From WRIS01 sp964345475 (lineage in GTDB: Bacteria; Actinomycetota; Coriobacteriia; Coriobacteriales; Eggerthellaceae): DNA of 61,338 bases. Every line of letters begins with the position of its first letter. Position 1 is the first letter of the stretch. Position numbers and translations under genes: made by a program. Shown here piece by piece: positions 32,150-41,796 of this stretch. The stretch covers positions 1-61,338 of the forward strand of contig CAYFQW010000009.1 of NCBI GenBank assembly GCA_964345475.1, in the 5' to 3' direction. The notes below the pieces were generated by a model. That model was given only the letters and a program-made list of their open reading frames with translations. It made no database searches and was not told where the DNA came from.

Positions 32150-33703
32150 TTACAGTGTTTTAGGAAGCCTCTTCGACCCCGCTTGAGTGGCTTTCCCCGC
32201 AGAAGCATATTCCGCCTCGAGTTTTTTCAAGCGACGCAACTCTACGAATATGAAGAAGCCCGCCGTAACAATTGCCAGGATATCTGATATAGGGGTTGCA
32301 AAGTATAAAGCATCAAGGCTGGTAAGCGAGGGGACGATTTTAGGGAGAGTTTCAGGAAGGACAAACAACAAGGGCAACAAAAAGAGTATTTGGCGTGTAA
32401 GAGTAAGGATTACCGACTTGAGCGGTTGTCCTGTTGCTTGGAAGTAATTTGACCCAACGGCTTGGAAACCAATGAAGGGCAGCATGCTTAACTGGACCTT
32501 CAGTGCGAAAACAGTGAAATCGAGCAGTCCTTCTTCGGATATGCCGAAAACCTTCACGATAGGCTCGGGGAATATGTGTATAAGCGACCAGGTGAGAAGA
32601 CCTATAATCGTGGCCACAATAACACCGACCCATAGAATACTGCGAACCCGCCCGATAAACCTGGCACCATAGTTAAAACCAAGCAAAGGCTGTATCGCCA
32701 CAGCAACTCCAATGATAGGAAGCACCGCAAAAACCGAAAGCCTTTGCACCACGCCTATAGAGGTAAGCGCCAAATCGGATCCTAAGAAATGGCTTGCGCC
32801 ATAGAGGACTAAGAAATAATTCATAGCGAAACTGACGACGGCACCACCGATTTGAATGAAGAAGCTCGGGAGGCCAAAGCTCAGAATTGTTCCAACTGTT
32901 TTTATCCGAGGCTTCATTTGGCTCAAGCGAAGTCGGAAAGGCACGCCTTTCGTGAAAATGAAATACCAAAGCACGGTTGCACATGAAATTGCTTGACCAC
33001 AGACTGTCGCCCAAGCGCTTCCTTCAACGCCCCACCCAAACTTAAGCACGAAAAAGTAATTGAAAATCGTACAGGATATCGCTCCGATAAGCATGGTACC
33101 TAAAGCCCTGTTCGGAGCCCCTGCTGTACGGATAAAGTTATTTATACCCATACCTACGCATTGGAAAACATAGCCAACACAGACAATGCGGACAAACGAT
33201 TCCGCATAGGGCAGTACTGCCTCTGTTGAGCTTGAAAGCGAGAGAAGTGCGTGTAAGGTCGTAGGGTTAAGTCCGACAAAAGCAACTATCAAGGAAGCAA
33301 CAAGGCATAGAAAAAAGGTATTGCCTAAAGCATGCTCGGCAGAATCCTTCTTTCCTTCGCCAAGGCGCAAGGCTGCCAAAGCATTCCCGCCAACACCCAC
33401 AAGCATAGATACCGCCATGAATACAATCATCGTGGGATTGGCAACCGTCATAGTCTCCAGGCCAATCTCCCCTATTGCTTGTCCTAGAAATATCGAATCG
33501 ATAACGTTGTACGCACCGTTGACCACCATACCGATAATTGAGGGAATGGCAAACTCGAGAACTAAACGAGGCACAGAGGCTGTGCCCATCCTTGCTACTT
33601 TATCGTTACGCTTTGGTTTTTGAGGGCTGCTTCCAAGGGGCGAGCCTGCTGGACCCTCCCCACTTTCCCGAAGACCTGCTTCTGTAGTATTTCCCGCTGA
33701 CAT
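32150..33703 (-). CDS. MATE-family efflux transporter
   Basis: Twelve-helix Na+ or H+ coupled exporter, 517 residues. Marks: FAIPSIIGMVVNGAYNVIDSIFLGQAIG in the first helix pair, GVGGNALAALRLGEGKKDSA, GVEGSAWATVCGQ, and QPLLGFNYGA in the second half, typical of DinF/MepA-like proteins. A 33-residue N-terminal extension to 33799 is dropped because ATG 33703 has GAGAGG upstream and the extra part is not conserved. It lies between birA and bioY; the substrate is unknown. Confidence 0.9.
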   Translation of the reverse strand: MSAGNTTEAGLRESGEGPAGSPLGSSPQKPKRNDKVARMGTASVPRLVLEFAIPSIIGMVVNGAYNVIDSIFLGQAIGEIGLETMTVANPTMIVFMAVSMLVGVGGNALAALRLGEGKKDSAEHALGNTFFLCLVASLIVAFVGLNPTTLHALLSLSSSTEAVLPYAESFVRIVCVGYVFQCVGMGINNFIRTAGAPNRALGTMLIGAISCTIFNYFFVLKFGWGVEGSAWATVCGQAISCATVLWYFIFTKGVPFRLRLSQMKPRIKTVGTILSFGLPSFFIQIGGAVVSFAMNYFLVLYGASHFLGSDLALTSIGVVQRLSVFAVLPIIGVAVAIQPLLGFNYGARFIGRVRSILWVGVIVATIIGLLTWSLIHIFPEPIVKVFGISEEGLLDFTVFALKVQLSMLPFIGFQAVGSNYFQATGQPLKSVILTLTRQILFLLPLLFVLPETLPKIVPSLTSLDALYFATPISDILAIVTAGFFIFVELRRLKKLEAEYASAGKATQAGSKRLPKTL

Positions 33704-33823
33704 TACCCATGCCTCTCTAACTTTACTATGTAGGTATCCACATATACGATATATTGAAAGCCTGCTATACCCCATACATCGCAGCACCGCAGATACCATG
33801 CAGCATATGTGCTCTATCGGGCT

Positions 33824-34882
33824 TTACATTATGTGAACTTCTCCTGAAGAAGCGTGGATAAGCGCACCTAGATCATCAATAAGACAGAGTCGTCCATACT
33901 CGTCAACACCGCAGACTACACCTTCACATAGTTTGCCATCGCTTTGAGCACGTAGCTGGACATGCTTTCCTTGGAGAAAGGAACTGGCTTGGTATTCATC
34001 CTTGAAAGGAGAAAAACCTTTGATGATCCACTCATTATAGGCCTTCTGCAAGTCTTCAAGCAGAATAAATAAAAGCTGCTCAATAAAACCTATCTGTGCC
34101 TCGCTCATGCCCTCTGGCGGTACGTGTGTTTCAGGCTGCGCACCCTGAAACAAACCAATGTCTCCCATCTCGGCAAGATAGGCTGGCCAGTATTTGCTGT
34201 TGGAAGAAAATGCCCTGCTCTCCTGCAGCGATTCTTGCGTATGCTCCACTGGGCTGGAATATTCGACCTGCTTCTCCCCACGAGGCTCAGACCGAAATAC
34301 ATTAACCCCCACCCCGAGACATACGGACGTATCCACTGCCTCGAGCGAAACGCCTGCGAGCTTAGCCCACGGTGCAATTCTTGCACAATTTCCAGCCACC
34401 AAAGATTCTTTCGGGTTTGGAAACTTGTCGAATTCGACGCCCTTACGCAAGCTTGCCGGGCGATGAACCACCGCAGCGGGATCCGCAACAACAACATCAT
34501 TGGGCCATTTTATGCCGAGGTTGGCCGTTAGGCCATAGGCGAGCAAGGAACGGCGAAGCGCAAGGGACGCACAGAGGCTTAAGGTAGGAAACTCAAATAC
34601 TGGCTTGTTATGCTTGGCGGGGTTCAACAAAACAGAAAAATACAGACCTCCAAGAGGGCTTGACCAAGGTTTACCGTGCCTGCCATATCCTTGCGTCTGC
34701 TGTCGAGCAAACGCTATGCGCCACTCGGGTGCTCCATGACGAATTTCCTCTTTAATGAAACGGTTAGTCGAGTCAATATCAGTAAAGCGCACAATATCAA
34801 ACGGGGCCGCGGATTCGCTCGTTTTCAATACCAGGTTTCGGCCTTGGTCTCCGCATGTGAAACCTCCGTCTACCTTGCACAC
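33824..34882 (-). CDS. birA: biotin-[acetyl-CoA-carboxylase] ligase, HTH-less
   Basis: Attaches biotin to carboxylase carrier proteins. Seen: FTDIDSTNRFIKEE, the biotinoyl-AMP loop ARQQTQGYGRHGKPW (usually GRGRxGRxW), GGLYFSVLL, GIKWPNDVVV and the C-terminal VVCGVDEYGRLCLIDD SH3-like part. No N-terminal helix-turn-helix, so it is not a repressor. An insertion of about 65 residues separates WPNDV from the later conserved core. The start is uncertain: GTG 34882 overlaps closely with the folP-folK stop; ATG 34927 or 34951 would overlap that gene by 44 or 68 bases. Confidence 0.85.
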   Translation of the reverse strand: MCKVDGGFTCGDQGRNLVLKTSESAAPFDIVRFTDIDSTNRFIKEEIRHGAPEWRIAFARQQTQGYGRHGKPWSSPLGGLYFSVLLNPAKHNKPVFEFPTLSLCASLALRRSLLAYGLTANLGIKWPNDVVVADPAAVVHRPASLRKGVEFDKFPNPKESLVAGNCARIAPWAKLAGVSLEAVDTSVCLGVGVNVFRSEPRGEKQVEYSSPVEHTQESLQESRAFSSNSKYWPAYLAEMGDIGLFQGAQPETHVPPEGMSEAQIGFIEQLLFILLEDLQKAYNEWIIKGFSPFKDEYQASSFLQGKHVQLRAQSDGKLCEGVVCGVDEYGRLCLIDDLGALIHASSGEVHIM

Positions 34883-34883
34883 A

Positions 34884-36197
34884 TCAATCTTCAATCTTAT
34901 AAGCAGTTCCCACTGATACGTCCTCATGCCGTATCTGTCTCCCATTGGCAAGAATATGGCGGGGGCGTATTTCCAAAAGGGGCTTTACGACAAAATCTCT
35001 TTCCTGTATGCGCGGGTGCGGCAGTTCAAGAACGTCTGTTTTGCATACGTACTGTTGATAGTCGAGTATATCTATATCGCAGGTCCTCGGGCCGTTTTCT
35101 ATCGTCCGTACACGTCCGAGGCTGTTTTCGATGGCATGAATGTATGTAAGCAGCTCTTTCGGTGGCAATCCTGTGCGCATGAGAGCCACGGTGTTAACGA
35201 AACTATCTTGATCCTCGTAGTAGGCGGGCTCGCTCTCATAGAAAGATGCGAGGTCTATTAACTGCGAGTCTGGAAGCGCAGATAAGCTCGAAATGGCATG
35301 ATTAAGTTGGGCAATCTTAGCTTCACGCTCTTCCCCAGGTTCAGCAACTAAGGCTACATTGCTCCCTAAGCCAAGGAATACATAGGGACGAAAATCTTTG
35401 AGTGCCTCAGCCGTACAGGAAACATTATGCGTGCGCACAACGCCAGCACCGAGCTCAAGGGCATATAGGGCTTCTTTAGCAGAAGCCTCATCGCGCATAG
35501 ATGCCTCTTCTATATGGTAGGCCTTGCCAATAAACGCTTTACGGGAAACAGCCGCCATAAGGGGATATCCAAGTCGGGCAAATTCATGCATGTTACGCAT
35601 CAGCTCGTGCGACTGGGAAGTCGTTTTCCCGAATCCCGGCCCAGGATCGATACAGATTCGTCTCGCATCGACACCTGCAGACTCAAGGGCAGCTGCCTGG
35701 TTTTTTAAGTACTCTCCCACCTCAACAACAACATCAAGATAGTCGGTGTTGTCCTGCATAGTCTCAGGCGTCCCCCTCATATGCATCAAGACCAAACCGG
35801 CGTCACTCTGTACTGCAAGCTCAAACATAGCAGGATCACGGAAGCCAGATATATCGTTGATGATGGAGGCACCAGCCTCTATCGCAGCACGAGCAACCTC
35901 AACATGTCGCGTGTCTATGCTCACGCAAATGTTTTGTGCCGCGAGCTCTCGCACTATCTCTTGGGTGTTGCCTATCTCTTCTTCGGGAGAAACCTCCCTA
36001 GATCCAGGACGCGTTGACTCGCCTCCCACATCGATAATCTGGGCTCCTTCTTCGACCATTTCCCATGCATGGGCTATCGCTTTATCATACTCGAGATAAG
36101 AGCCTCCGTCTGAAAATGAATCAGGTGTAACGTTAAGGATGCCCATCAAGATGGGCATCCTTGTATCAAAACTATACGAAGAGCACTGCCATTGCAT
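34884..36197 (-). CDS. dihydropteroate synthase / HPPK fusion (FolP-FolK)
   Basis: Two consecutive folate enzymes in one 437-residue chain. Residues 14-265 are dihydropteroate synthase, with GILNVTPDSFSDGG, IIDVGGESTRPGS, IDTRHVEVARAAI, DPGPGFGKT and VVRTHNV. Residues 271-430 are 6-hydroxymethyldihydropterin pyrophosphokinase, with FLGLGSN, FYESEPAYYEDQ, LGRVRTIENGPRTCDIDIL and LPHPRIQERDFVV. Here DHPS comes first, opposite to the HPPK-DHPS order common in eukaryotes. ATG 36197 has GGGAGGCG upstream. It is the sulfonamide target. birA follows with an almost overlapping start. Confidence 0.95.
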   Translation of the reverse strand: MQWQCSSYSFDTRMPILMGILNVTPDSFSDGGSYLEYDKAIAHAWEMVEEGAQIIDVGGESTRPGSREVSPEEEIGNTQEIVRELAAQNICVSIDTRHVEVARAAIEAGASIINDISGFRDPAMFELAVQSDAGLVLMHMRGTPETMQDNTDYLDVVVEVGEYLKNQAAALESAGVDARRICIDPGPGFGKTTSQSHELMRNMHEFARLGYPLMAAVSRKAFIGKAYHIEEASMRDEASAKEALYALELGAGVVRTHNVSCTAEALKDFRPYVFLGLGSNVALVAEPGEEREAKIAQLNHAISSLSALPDSQLIDLASFYESEPAYYEDQDSFVNTVALMRTGLPPKELLTYIHAIENSLGRVRTIENGPRTCDIDILDYQQYVCKTDVLELPHPRIQERDFVVKPLLEIRPRHILANGRQIRHEDVSVGTAYKIED

Positions 36198-36223
36198 AGT
36201 GCTCGCCTCCCTTACCGACTACA

Positions 36224-38626
36224 CTACTTCTTATCAATATCACCATCTAAGCTCTCGGTGTCACCAGAGCCGGGATTCTCCTGCCCTTGTTCGACACTGT
36301 CCTGCGGGCTAGGCGCTGGCCAAGATTCCTTATCGAGAGAGGCTTGTTCTGGGCTCTCTTGCGAAGGCCCTGTTTCTGGTTCCCCGCTCTTGTCAGTCTC
36401 TTGAAAATGCCGCTCTAAGCTACTGAGAAATTCTTGACGTTCGCTGCTAGATTGAGCCTTTTGACTCCTAGCGCCTCGGCCGGTCGGAGGGAAAGGAGGA
36501 TGCTTTCTATCGGAGTCAGCCAAATTCTGAGCATGCTCGAGCTCTCTTCTCCTCTGCTCCGCTTCAGCACGACGCTCTTTATCCTTTGCGCGCGCCTTGG
36601 CCTCCTCTTCTTCCTTAAGGGATATGATATCTTTTTCGCTCGCAAGATAATCATTCCATGTGTTGTTGAGGAGTGCGTCGCAAGCTTCACCCTCAACTGT
36701 TTCGCGCTCAAGAAGCACTGTTGCCATAAGGTGCATCTGGTCACGGTTCTCATCCAAGATAGCATGGGCGCGATCATGAGCCTCTTTCATGATAGCGGCA
36801 ACTTCAGCATCAATGCGGCGAGCCGTCTCTTCCGAGTAGTCCTGCGTATTACCGTAATCGCGACCGAGGAACACTTCATGGTTGGGCTGTCCAAACACTT
36901 GCGTGCCCAGCTCTTTGCTCATGCCGTATTGCGTGACAATGGCACGAGCCATTTTTGTTGCCCGCTCAAGGTCGTTGGAAGCGCCTGTGGTAATGTCGTC
37001 ACAGAAGATCTCTTCCGCTACGCGACCTCCCATAAAGACTACCAGATCGTCCTTCATCTCAGACAGGCTGTTGAGCACCTTGTCTTCCTCAGGAATGGAA
37101 AGCGTATATCCCAAAGCGCGTCCGCGAGAAATAATTGATATCTTATGTACCGGATCGGCATGCTCAAGAAGATGACCCACCAGGGCGTGGCCGCTTTCAT
37201 GGTAGGCAATCGTCCGCTTCGTTTTTTCATCAATAATGCGGCCTTTTCGTTCAGGACCCGCAATAACGCGCTCCATGCTCTCGGAAACCTCGGTCTGTGT
37301 GATAACCAATTTCCCACGACGAGCGGTAAGCAATGCGCTTTCATTCATGAGGTTGGCTAGATCGGCCCCTGTAAAGCCAGGAGTGAGCTTCGCCACCTTA
37401 GCTAAATCAACATCGCTGCCTAAAGGCTTATCCTCAGAGTGTACCTGGAGGATTCTTTCACGCCCTTTTACATCGGGCACGTCTACGACGATCTGACGAT
37501 CGAACCGTCCGGGTCGAAGCAGGGCTGGATCTAAGATATCAGCGCGGTTTGTTGCAGCCACCAAAACGACCGAATCGCTCTGATCGAAGCCGTCCATCTC
37601 AACCAGAAGCTGGTTCAAAGTTTGTTCGCGCTCGTCGTGTCCGCCACCAAGACCCGCTCCTCGCTGTCGGCCGACAGCATCGATTTCGTCAATAAAGATA
37701 ATCGACGGTGCTGCTTCTTTCGCCTGTTTGAAAAGGTCACGCACACGAGAAGCACCCACGCCGACAAACATTTCAACAAAGTCAGACCCTGAGATGCTGA
37801 AGAACGGCACTCCGGCCTCGCCCGCCACTGCTCGGGCAAGCAGGGTTTTACCCGTGCCGGGAGGCCCTACAAGCAAACAGCCACGAGGAATCTTTGCGCC
37901 CATACTCTGATATTTTGCAGGGTTGGCTAAAAAGTCTTTTATTTCGGCCATTTCCTCAACAGCCTCGTCAACACCGGCAACATCTGCGAATTTGACATCG
38001 GGTCGCTCTTCGAGTGTTTTTTTCGCCTTCGCTTTCCCAAAGGACATCTGCGAACTATTCGCCTTGCTCATCTGGGTCATAAAGAATATGAACACACCCA
38101 GAATAAGAAGCATGGGAAGAAGCGAGGTGAGTATCCCTGCCCACGAAGACGGCAGAGTTACTTCGTATTGAATCTGAGGATGCTCGGTCATCAGGCGATC
38201 AAGCGACTCCTGCCCCACGTAGGTAGAGGTAAAGTTACGCTCTCCGCCTAAGGTGGCTGGCTCAATATCCTGGATAGGTATAGGTTGTACCGAGGCGCCC
38301 GTCTCGTAATCCCGTATCGTTCCTAGCTGAGAATTAAGTGCCTGCATTGCCGTATTGAATGCGCCGACGATATTCGATCCCGAAGTTGCCGCGGGATAAT
38401 ATACGCCTGAAATCTTATAGTCGCTTGCCGCATAGGTAACGCTTACGACTCGGTCTTGTTCGACTGCTTGGACAAACTCTGATGTTATAATCGCATCCGT
38501 AGGTTTTTGATCCGTGGATAGATTATTAAGGAACTGTGTCCCTACGAAAAAAGCCAGGACAAGAACGAGGAGCGCCGGAATAATCGACGTCTTTTTTACT
38601 GGCTGTGGTTTTTTCTGTTGAGACAT
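36224..38626 (-). CDS. ftsH: ATP-dependent membrane zinc protease FtsH
   Basis: Membrane-anchored AAA+ protease that degrades misfolded and regulatory proteins. 800 residues from ATG 38626: two membrane helices (about 18-37 and 165-185) around an extracytoplasmic domain, the Walker A GPPGTGKTLL, Walker B IIFIDEIDAVG, the SRH region NRADILDPALLRPGRFDRQ, and the zinc site YHESGHALVGH. The C-terminal about 170 residues are highly charged and Glu/Arg/Ser rich, longer than in model FtsH (around 650). It follows hpt, a common gene order (tilS-hpt-ftsH). Confidence 0.97.
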   Translation of the reverse strand: MSQQKKPQPVKKTSIIPALLVLVLAFFVGTQFLNNLSTDQKPTDAIITSEFVQAVEQDRVVSVTYAASDYKISGVYYPAATSGSNIVGAFNTAMQALNSQLGTIRDYETGASVQPIPIQDIEPATLGGERNFTSTYVGQESLDRLMTEHPQIQYEVTLPSSWAGILTSLLPMLLILGVFIFFMTQMSKANSSQMSFGKAKAKKTLEERPDVKFADVAGVDEAVEEMAEIKDFLANPAKYQSMGAKIPRGCLLVGPPGTGKTLLARAVAGEAGVPFFSISGSDFVEMFVGVGASRVRDLFKQAKEAAPSIIFIDEIDAVGRQRGAGLGGGHDEREQTLNQLLVEMDGFDQSDSVVLVAATNRADILDPALLRPGRFDRQIVVDVPDVKGRERILQVHSEDKPLGSDVDLAKVAKLTPGFTGADLANLMNESALLTARRGKLVITQTEVSESMERVIAGPERKGRIIDEKTKRTIAYHESGHALVGHLLEHADPVHKISIISRGRALGYTLSIPEEDKVLNSLSEMKDDLVVFMGGRVAEEIFCDDITTGASNDLERATKMARAIVTQYGMSKELGTQVFGQPNHEVFLGRDYGNTQDYSEETARRIDAEVAAIMKEAHDRAHAILDENRDQMHLMATVLLERETVEGEACDALLNNTWNDYLASEKDIISLKEEEEAKARAKDKERRAEAEQRRRELEHAQNLADSDRKHPPFPPTGRGARSQKAQSSSERQEFLSSLERHFQETDKSGEPETGPSQESPEQASLDKESWPAPSPQDSVEQGQENPGSGDTESLDGDIDKK

Positions 38627-38644
38627 AAACCTGCTCTCTCTTTC

Positions 38645-38682
38645 AAAAAACACCTGGCACGGGCATGCATCCCGGCCGGTGC
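38645..38682 (-). terminator. terminator-like hairpin between hpt and ftsH
   Basis: Minus strand: CACC-GGC-CGGG / CCCG-GCC-GGTG arms (one mismatch bulge each) then T6 (38645-38650). It sits one base after the hpt stop and ends 18 bases before the ftsH start, so readthrough or its own promoter must feed ftsH. Confidence 0.6.
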
Positions 38683-38683
38683 T

Positions 38684-39235
38684 TTATTCATAAACTTCCG
38701 ACTTCAAGATTCCAATATAAGGGAGGTTGCGATATCTCTCGGCATAATCGAGGCCGTACCCCACAATAAATTGGTCGGGGCACTCGAAGCCGACATATTT
38801 GCAATCTATTTTTGCCTGTTCGAGTGTTTTCTTGCGGAGCAAGGTTGCTACTTCTAAAGAAGCCGGCCCACGAGAAGCAAGATTTTTCATCAGATACTTG
38901 AGGGTCAGACCCGAATCAAGGATATCTTCAGCAATAATCACATGGGCACCAGAGATTTCAGAAGTAAGATCTTTGAGAATACGAACGACACCCGAGCTCT
39001 TGGCTCCATTCCCATACGAGGAGATAGCCATATAATCCATCTCGACTGGCAATGTAATCTGTCGCACCAAATCCGACATAAAGATTGCTGCGCCTCGAAG
39101 CACGGAAATCATTACGATAGGCTCGCCTTTTTCCGTTTTCTCTGCATAGTCTTGCGTAATTTGCATACCCATTTCATGTACGCGCTGCTCAATATCTTCC
39201 TTGCTAAACAGGATTTCCTGGATATCCTTATGCAC
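38684..39235 (-). CDS. hpt: hypoxanthine phosphoribosyltransferase
   Basis: Salvages hypoxanthine and guanine to IMP and GMP. 183 residues with the PRPP motif VIIAEDILDSGLTLKYL, ISVLRGAAIFMSDLVR, and the C-terminal FIVGYGLDYAERYRNLPYIG, which is diagnostic of Hpt. The start is GTG 39233-39235 with AAAGGA upstream. Part of the minus-strand tilS-maf-hpt-ftsH block. Confidence 0.95.
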   Translation of the reverse strand: MHKDIQEILFSKEDIEQRVHEMGMQITQDYAEKTEKGEPIVMISVLRGAAIFMSDLVRQITLPVEMDYMAISSYGNGAKSSGVVRILKDLTSEISGAHVIIAEDILDSGLTLKYLMKNLASRGPASLEVATLLRKKTLEQAKIDCKYVGFECPDQFIVGYGLDYAERYRNLPYIGILKSEVYE

Positions 39236-39553
39236 GTTATTCCTTTTCGCCCGTAACTTGCTCTTATTTCTTGCCTGCGAAAGTGTTTCATCCTTTGCTT
39301 CATATCAAAGTATATTGATATATGAGCATACTCCCGTACTTCACACTGCTGGAGGCTGCCGGGGGCTTTATGTGCCCACATAAGCACAGCATGATACCTT
39401 CCGCGCACTTTACAGAGGACAAGTTTATCATTAGGCACTCGATATTACGTCACAATCAGGCAACAGTGGTGTTCAATCCCCGTGAATTTCACACTTTACC
39501 TTGATAGCCCCCTCAAGAGTGCGACCGGACTCAGAAATCCCTTGCCATATCCT
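39236..39553. other. 318-base gap between hpt and maf
   Basis: No gene. The only clear structure is the A/T-rich dyad TATCAA-agtata-TTGATA (39302-39319), extended to CATATCAA/TTGATATATG, suitable as an operator for hpt or as part of a promoter (TATACT on the minus strand at about 39309-39314). Confidence 0.4.
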
Positions 39554-40331
39554 TTATTTTAAATCGGGGAATTCACTGAGAAGCTTTTTGACAGGGAGGC
39601 CTATCACCGTGTCGATATCGCCCTCTATCTTCTCTATCAGATCCCTGCCTCTGCCCTGCACGGCATACGAGCCAGCCTTATCAAAAGACTCTCCGACTCG
39701 AAGATAGTCATCTATTTGATCATCGCTCAGATGCTTGAAGGAAACGAAACTCGTTTCAGCAAAGGTCCTGAAGCCCAAAGACACCTGCTCCGCCTCTGGA
39801 GCGGCCACCATCCATACGGAAGTCCCCGTTATAACTTGATGTGTTTTCCCTGACAAGCTTCTTAGCATGCGTTTTGCATCAGAGAGGCTTCTTGGCTTGC
39901 CAAAAATCTCATTATCCAAAACAACCATAGTATCCGCGCCAATAACAACGGCACAACCCTCATAGTTATTCCCAAGAATTTCTTGAACTACAGCCCCTGC
40001 TTTTTTTTCGGCCAATTTCTTCGTTGCCTCTTCAGGATCGGCCAGAGTATCGACGTCGAGTGTTTCATCAACCTCGCTGACATATACTCGGCAACTTACC
40101 CCCGCTTGATCAAGCAGCTCTTTTCGCCTCGGGCTTGCACTCGCTANNNNNNNNNNNNNNNNNNNNNNNNNNNNNNNNNNNNNNNNNNNNNNNNNNNNNN
40201 NNNNNNNNNNNNNNNNNNNNNNNNNNNNNNNNNNNNNNNNNNNNNNTGGCATTCGGGTTCTGCGCCGCATCAGCAAGCTCGCTTTGGGTTTCTATCCCCT
40301 CCTGCTCGCATGGCCTTTGTTCGTTTTCCAT
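39554..40331 (-). CDS. Maf-family nucleotide pyrophosphatase, N-terminus in assembly gap
   Basis: House-cleaning NTP pyrophosphatase of the Maf/YhdE type, hydrolysing noncanonical or pyrimidine NTPs. Seen after the gap: ASASPRRKELLDQAG, SEVDETL, VVIGADTMVVL, FGKPRSLSDAKRML and SYAVQGRG, all Maf signatures. The first residues (normally M-x-L-I-L) are lost in the gap at 40147-40246. Beyond it, an ATG at 40331 with AAGAAAG upstream opens a Gln/Glu/Ala-rich stretch (MENEQRPCEQEG...) that runs into the gap, so the protein may have an unusual N-terminal extension. The 5' boundary is uncertain. Confidence 0.75.
40147..40246. other. assembly gap, 100 N
   Basis: Exactly 100 N just before the conserved maf start, between tilS and maf. 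The true length is unknown; the two flanks are not in phase across 100 bases. Confidence 0.97.
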
Positions 40332-40429
40332 ATATGTTTACTTTCTTGATCTCTTGTCTATACGTCCCCATAAACGCGCCTTCGGCATATGCGCTCCAAC
40401 CGAAACTGAGGCGTCATGCTCTGACGGTT

Positions 40430-41704
40430 CTATATATTTTTCCGACGTGCACGATACCTCTCCATGGGTTCGATGCGCAGTCCTTTTTTATTTGCACTCA
40501 GGGCCAGGTTCCCCTGGATGTTGTTAGTATATCCTTGAATTGGCTCATTACCCTGGAAGGCGCCGACGATCGCTTCTACCGAGTCGGTGAGAATCCTTTC
40601 ATCAGGCCCCAGTATTTTTTGTAGGATATTCCTGCCCACTCTTCTTTGTAAGGGTTTTTCCTTCTCACCAAAACTCGGATCAATAAGGCAGCCCTCTTTG
40701 TGTTCAGGCTCCCCGTCTGCCTGTTTTGATAGCCAGGAAATACTTTCCCTTTCAATTTCCTCAACCCAGCGCTCAAGCATATCATCCTCATCGGCTATCA
40801 GATTCATGCTCCGGCACAAGGTATCGAGCAAGCGGGGGTTTCTCTCCTTTGCCCTGGCTACCATCTCATAGCGGACGAAAGAACGGAAACGATCCGTATG
40901 GGCATTGGTCGCATCCTCCCGCCACAGGTTCCCGAGGGTGTCGCAGACAACCGTCTCATCGTTTTTTCGCGCATTACGTTCACGTTCGAAAATATAGTCC
41001 CTCAGGTCTTCCCTGCTTAGGTCAAGCAAGGGGCGCACTATCGGGCCATTGCGATACAGCATTGACCGAAAGCCTCCTGGCCCGGTACCGACGATAGACC
41101 TCATATAGAAGTTCTCAACACGATCGTCCTGCGTATGGGCAGTAAATATGCGCCCTTCCGACAAAGGCGTCGCAGCGTATCGACAAAAGCTTGCTAAGGC
41201 CTCATTTGCCGCCAAATAGCGCTCACGTCGGGCAACAGCTTCTTCGTTGTCTCCCGTTCGAGCGACCTCTGCCGGCACATCAATTTCACAGGCATAAAAG
41301 GGTATGCCAAGAGCCTCCGCGAGCTCACTCACAAAAACTTGGTCCCCGTCGGACGCTTCTCCTCGGATTTTATGGTTTACATGAAGCATAGCTAAAGGGC
41401 CTACCAGCCCTTTTTTGGAAAGTTCCAGAGCAAGGTAGCTTAGCGCCGTCGAGTCTGAGCCTCCCGAAACCATAAGAAGGACAGGCGAATCACTGTCGGC
41501 CAACGAGTGCTCTGAGATGGTGGCCTCCATTGTCTCAAGCACGTCCTGCCTACAATTCTTCTTGCTGTCCGGTTCTTGACTTTGGGCGCTCTTGCCACCT
41601 ACTCTCGTTTTTTTGTCGGCGTTTTCGCCCGCGACTTCTTGATTTTTTCCGCGAGCATCGGTATCGTCCGCCCTCTTTGCTTGAGGGGTAGTGTCTGAGT
41701 TCAT
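40430..41704 (-). CDS. tilS: tRNA(Ile)-lysidine synthetase
   Basis: Converts C34 of the CAU-anticodon tRNA(Ile) to lysidine. PP-loop MVSGGSDSTALSYLAL, then LHVNHKIRGEASDGDQ, FTAHTQDDRVENFYMR, IVRPLLDLSREDLRDYI and NLWREDATNA are all TilS. ATG 41704 (424 residues) has AAAGGAAACG upstream; GTG 41749 with GAAGGGG is an alternative. The first about 60 residues are low complexity (Lys, Asp, Glu, Ser, Gln), followed by the catalytic domain. The weakly conserved C-terminal domain is present. cysK lies upstream and maf downstream. Confidence 0.93.
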   Translation of the reverse strand: MNSDTTPQAKRADDTDARGKNQEVAGENADKKTRVGGKSAQSQEPDSKKNCRQDVLETMEATISEHSLADSDSPVLLMVSGGSDSTALSYLALELSKKGLVGPLAMLHVNHKIRGEASDGDQVFVSELAEALGIPFYACEIDVPAEVARTGDNEEAVARRERYLAANEALASFCRYAATPLSEGRIFTAHTQDDRVENFYMRSIVGTGPGGFRSMLYRNGPIVRPLLDLSREDLRDYIFERERNARKNDETVVCDTLGNLWREDATNAHTDRFRSFVRYEMVARAKERNPRLLDTLCRSMNLIADEDDMLERWVEEIERESISWLSKQADGEPEHKEGCLIDPSFGEKEKPLQRRVGRNILQKILGPDERILTDSVEAIVGAFQGNEPIQGYTNNIQGNLALSANKKGLRIEPMERYRARRKNI

Positions 41705-41796
41705 TTCGTTTCCTTTTGATTCTTCAACTTTTTTCTCATCTTCCAGCACATGGGGCCCCTTCTCTGGATATCCTGCTGCCCTTGCTTCCGACGCAC

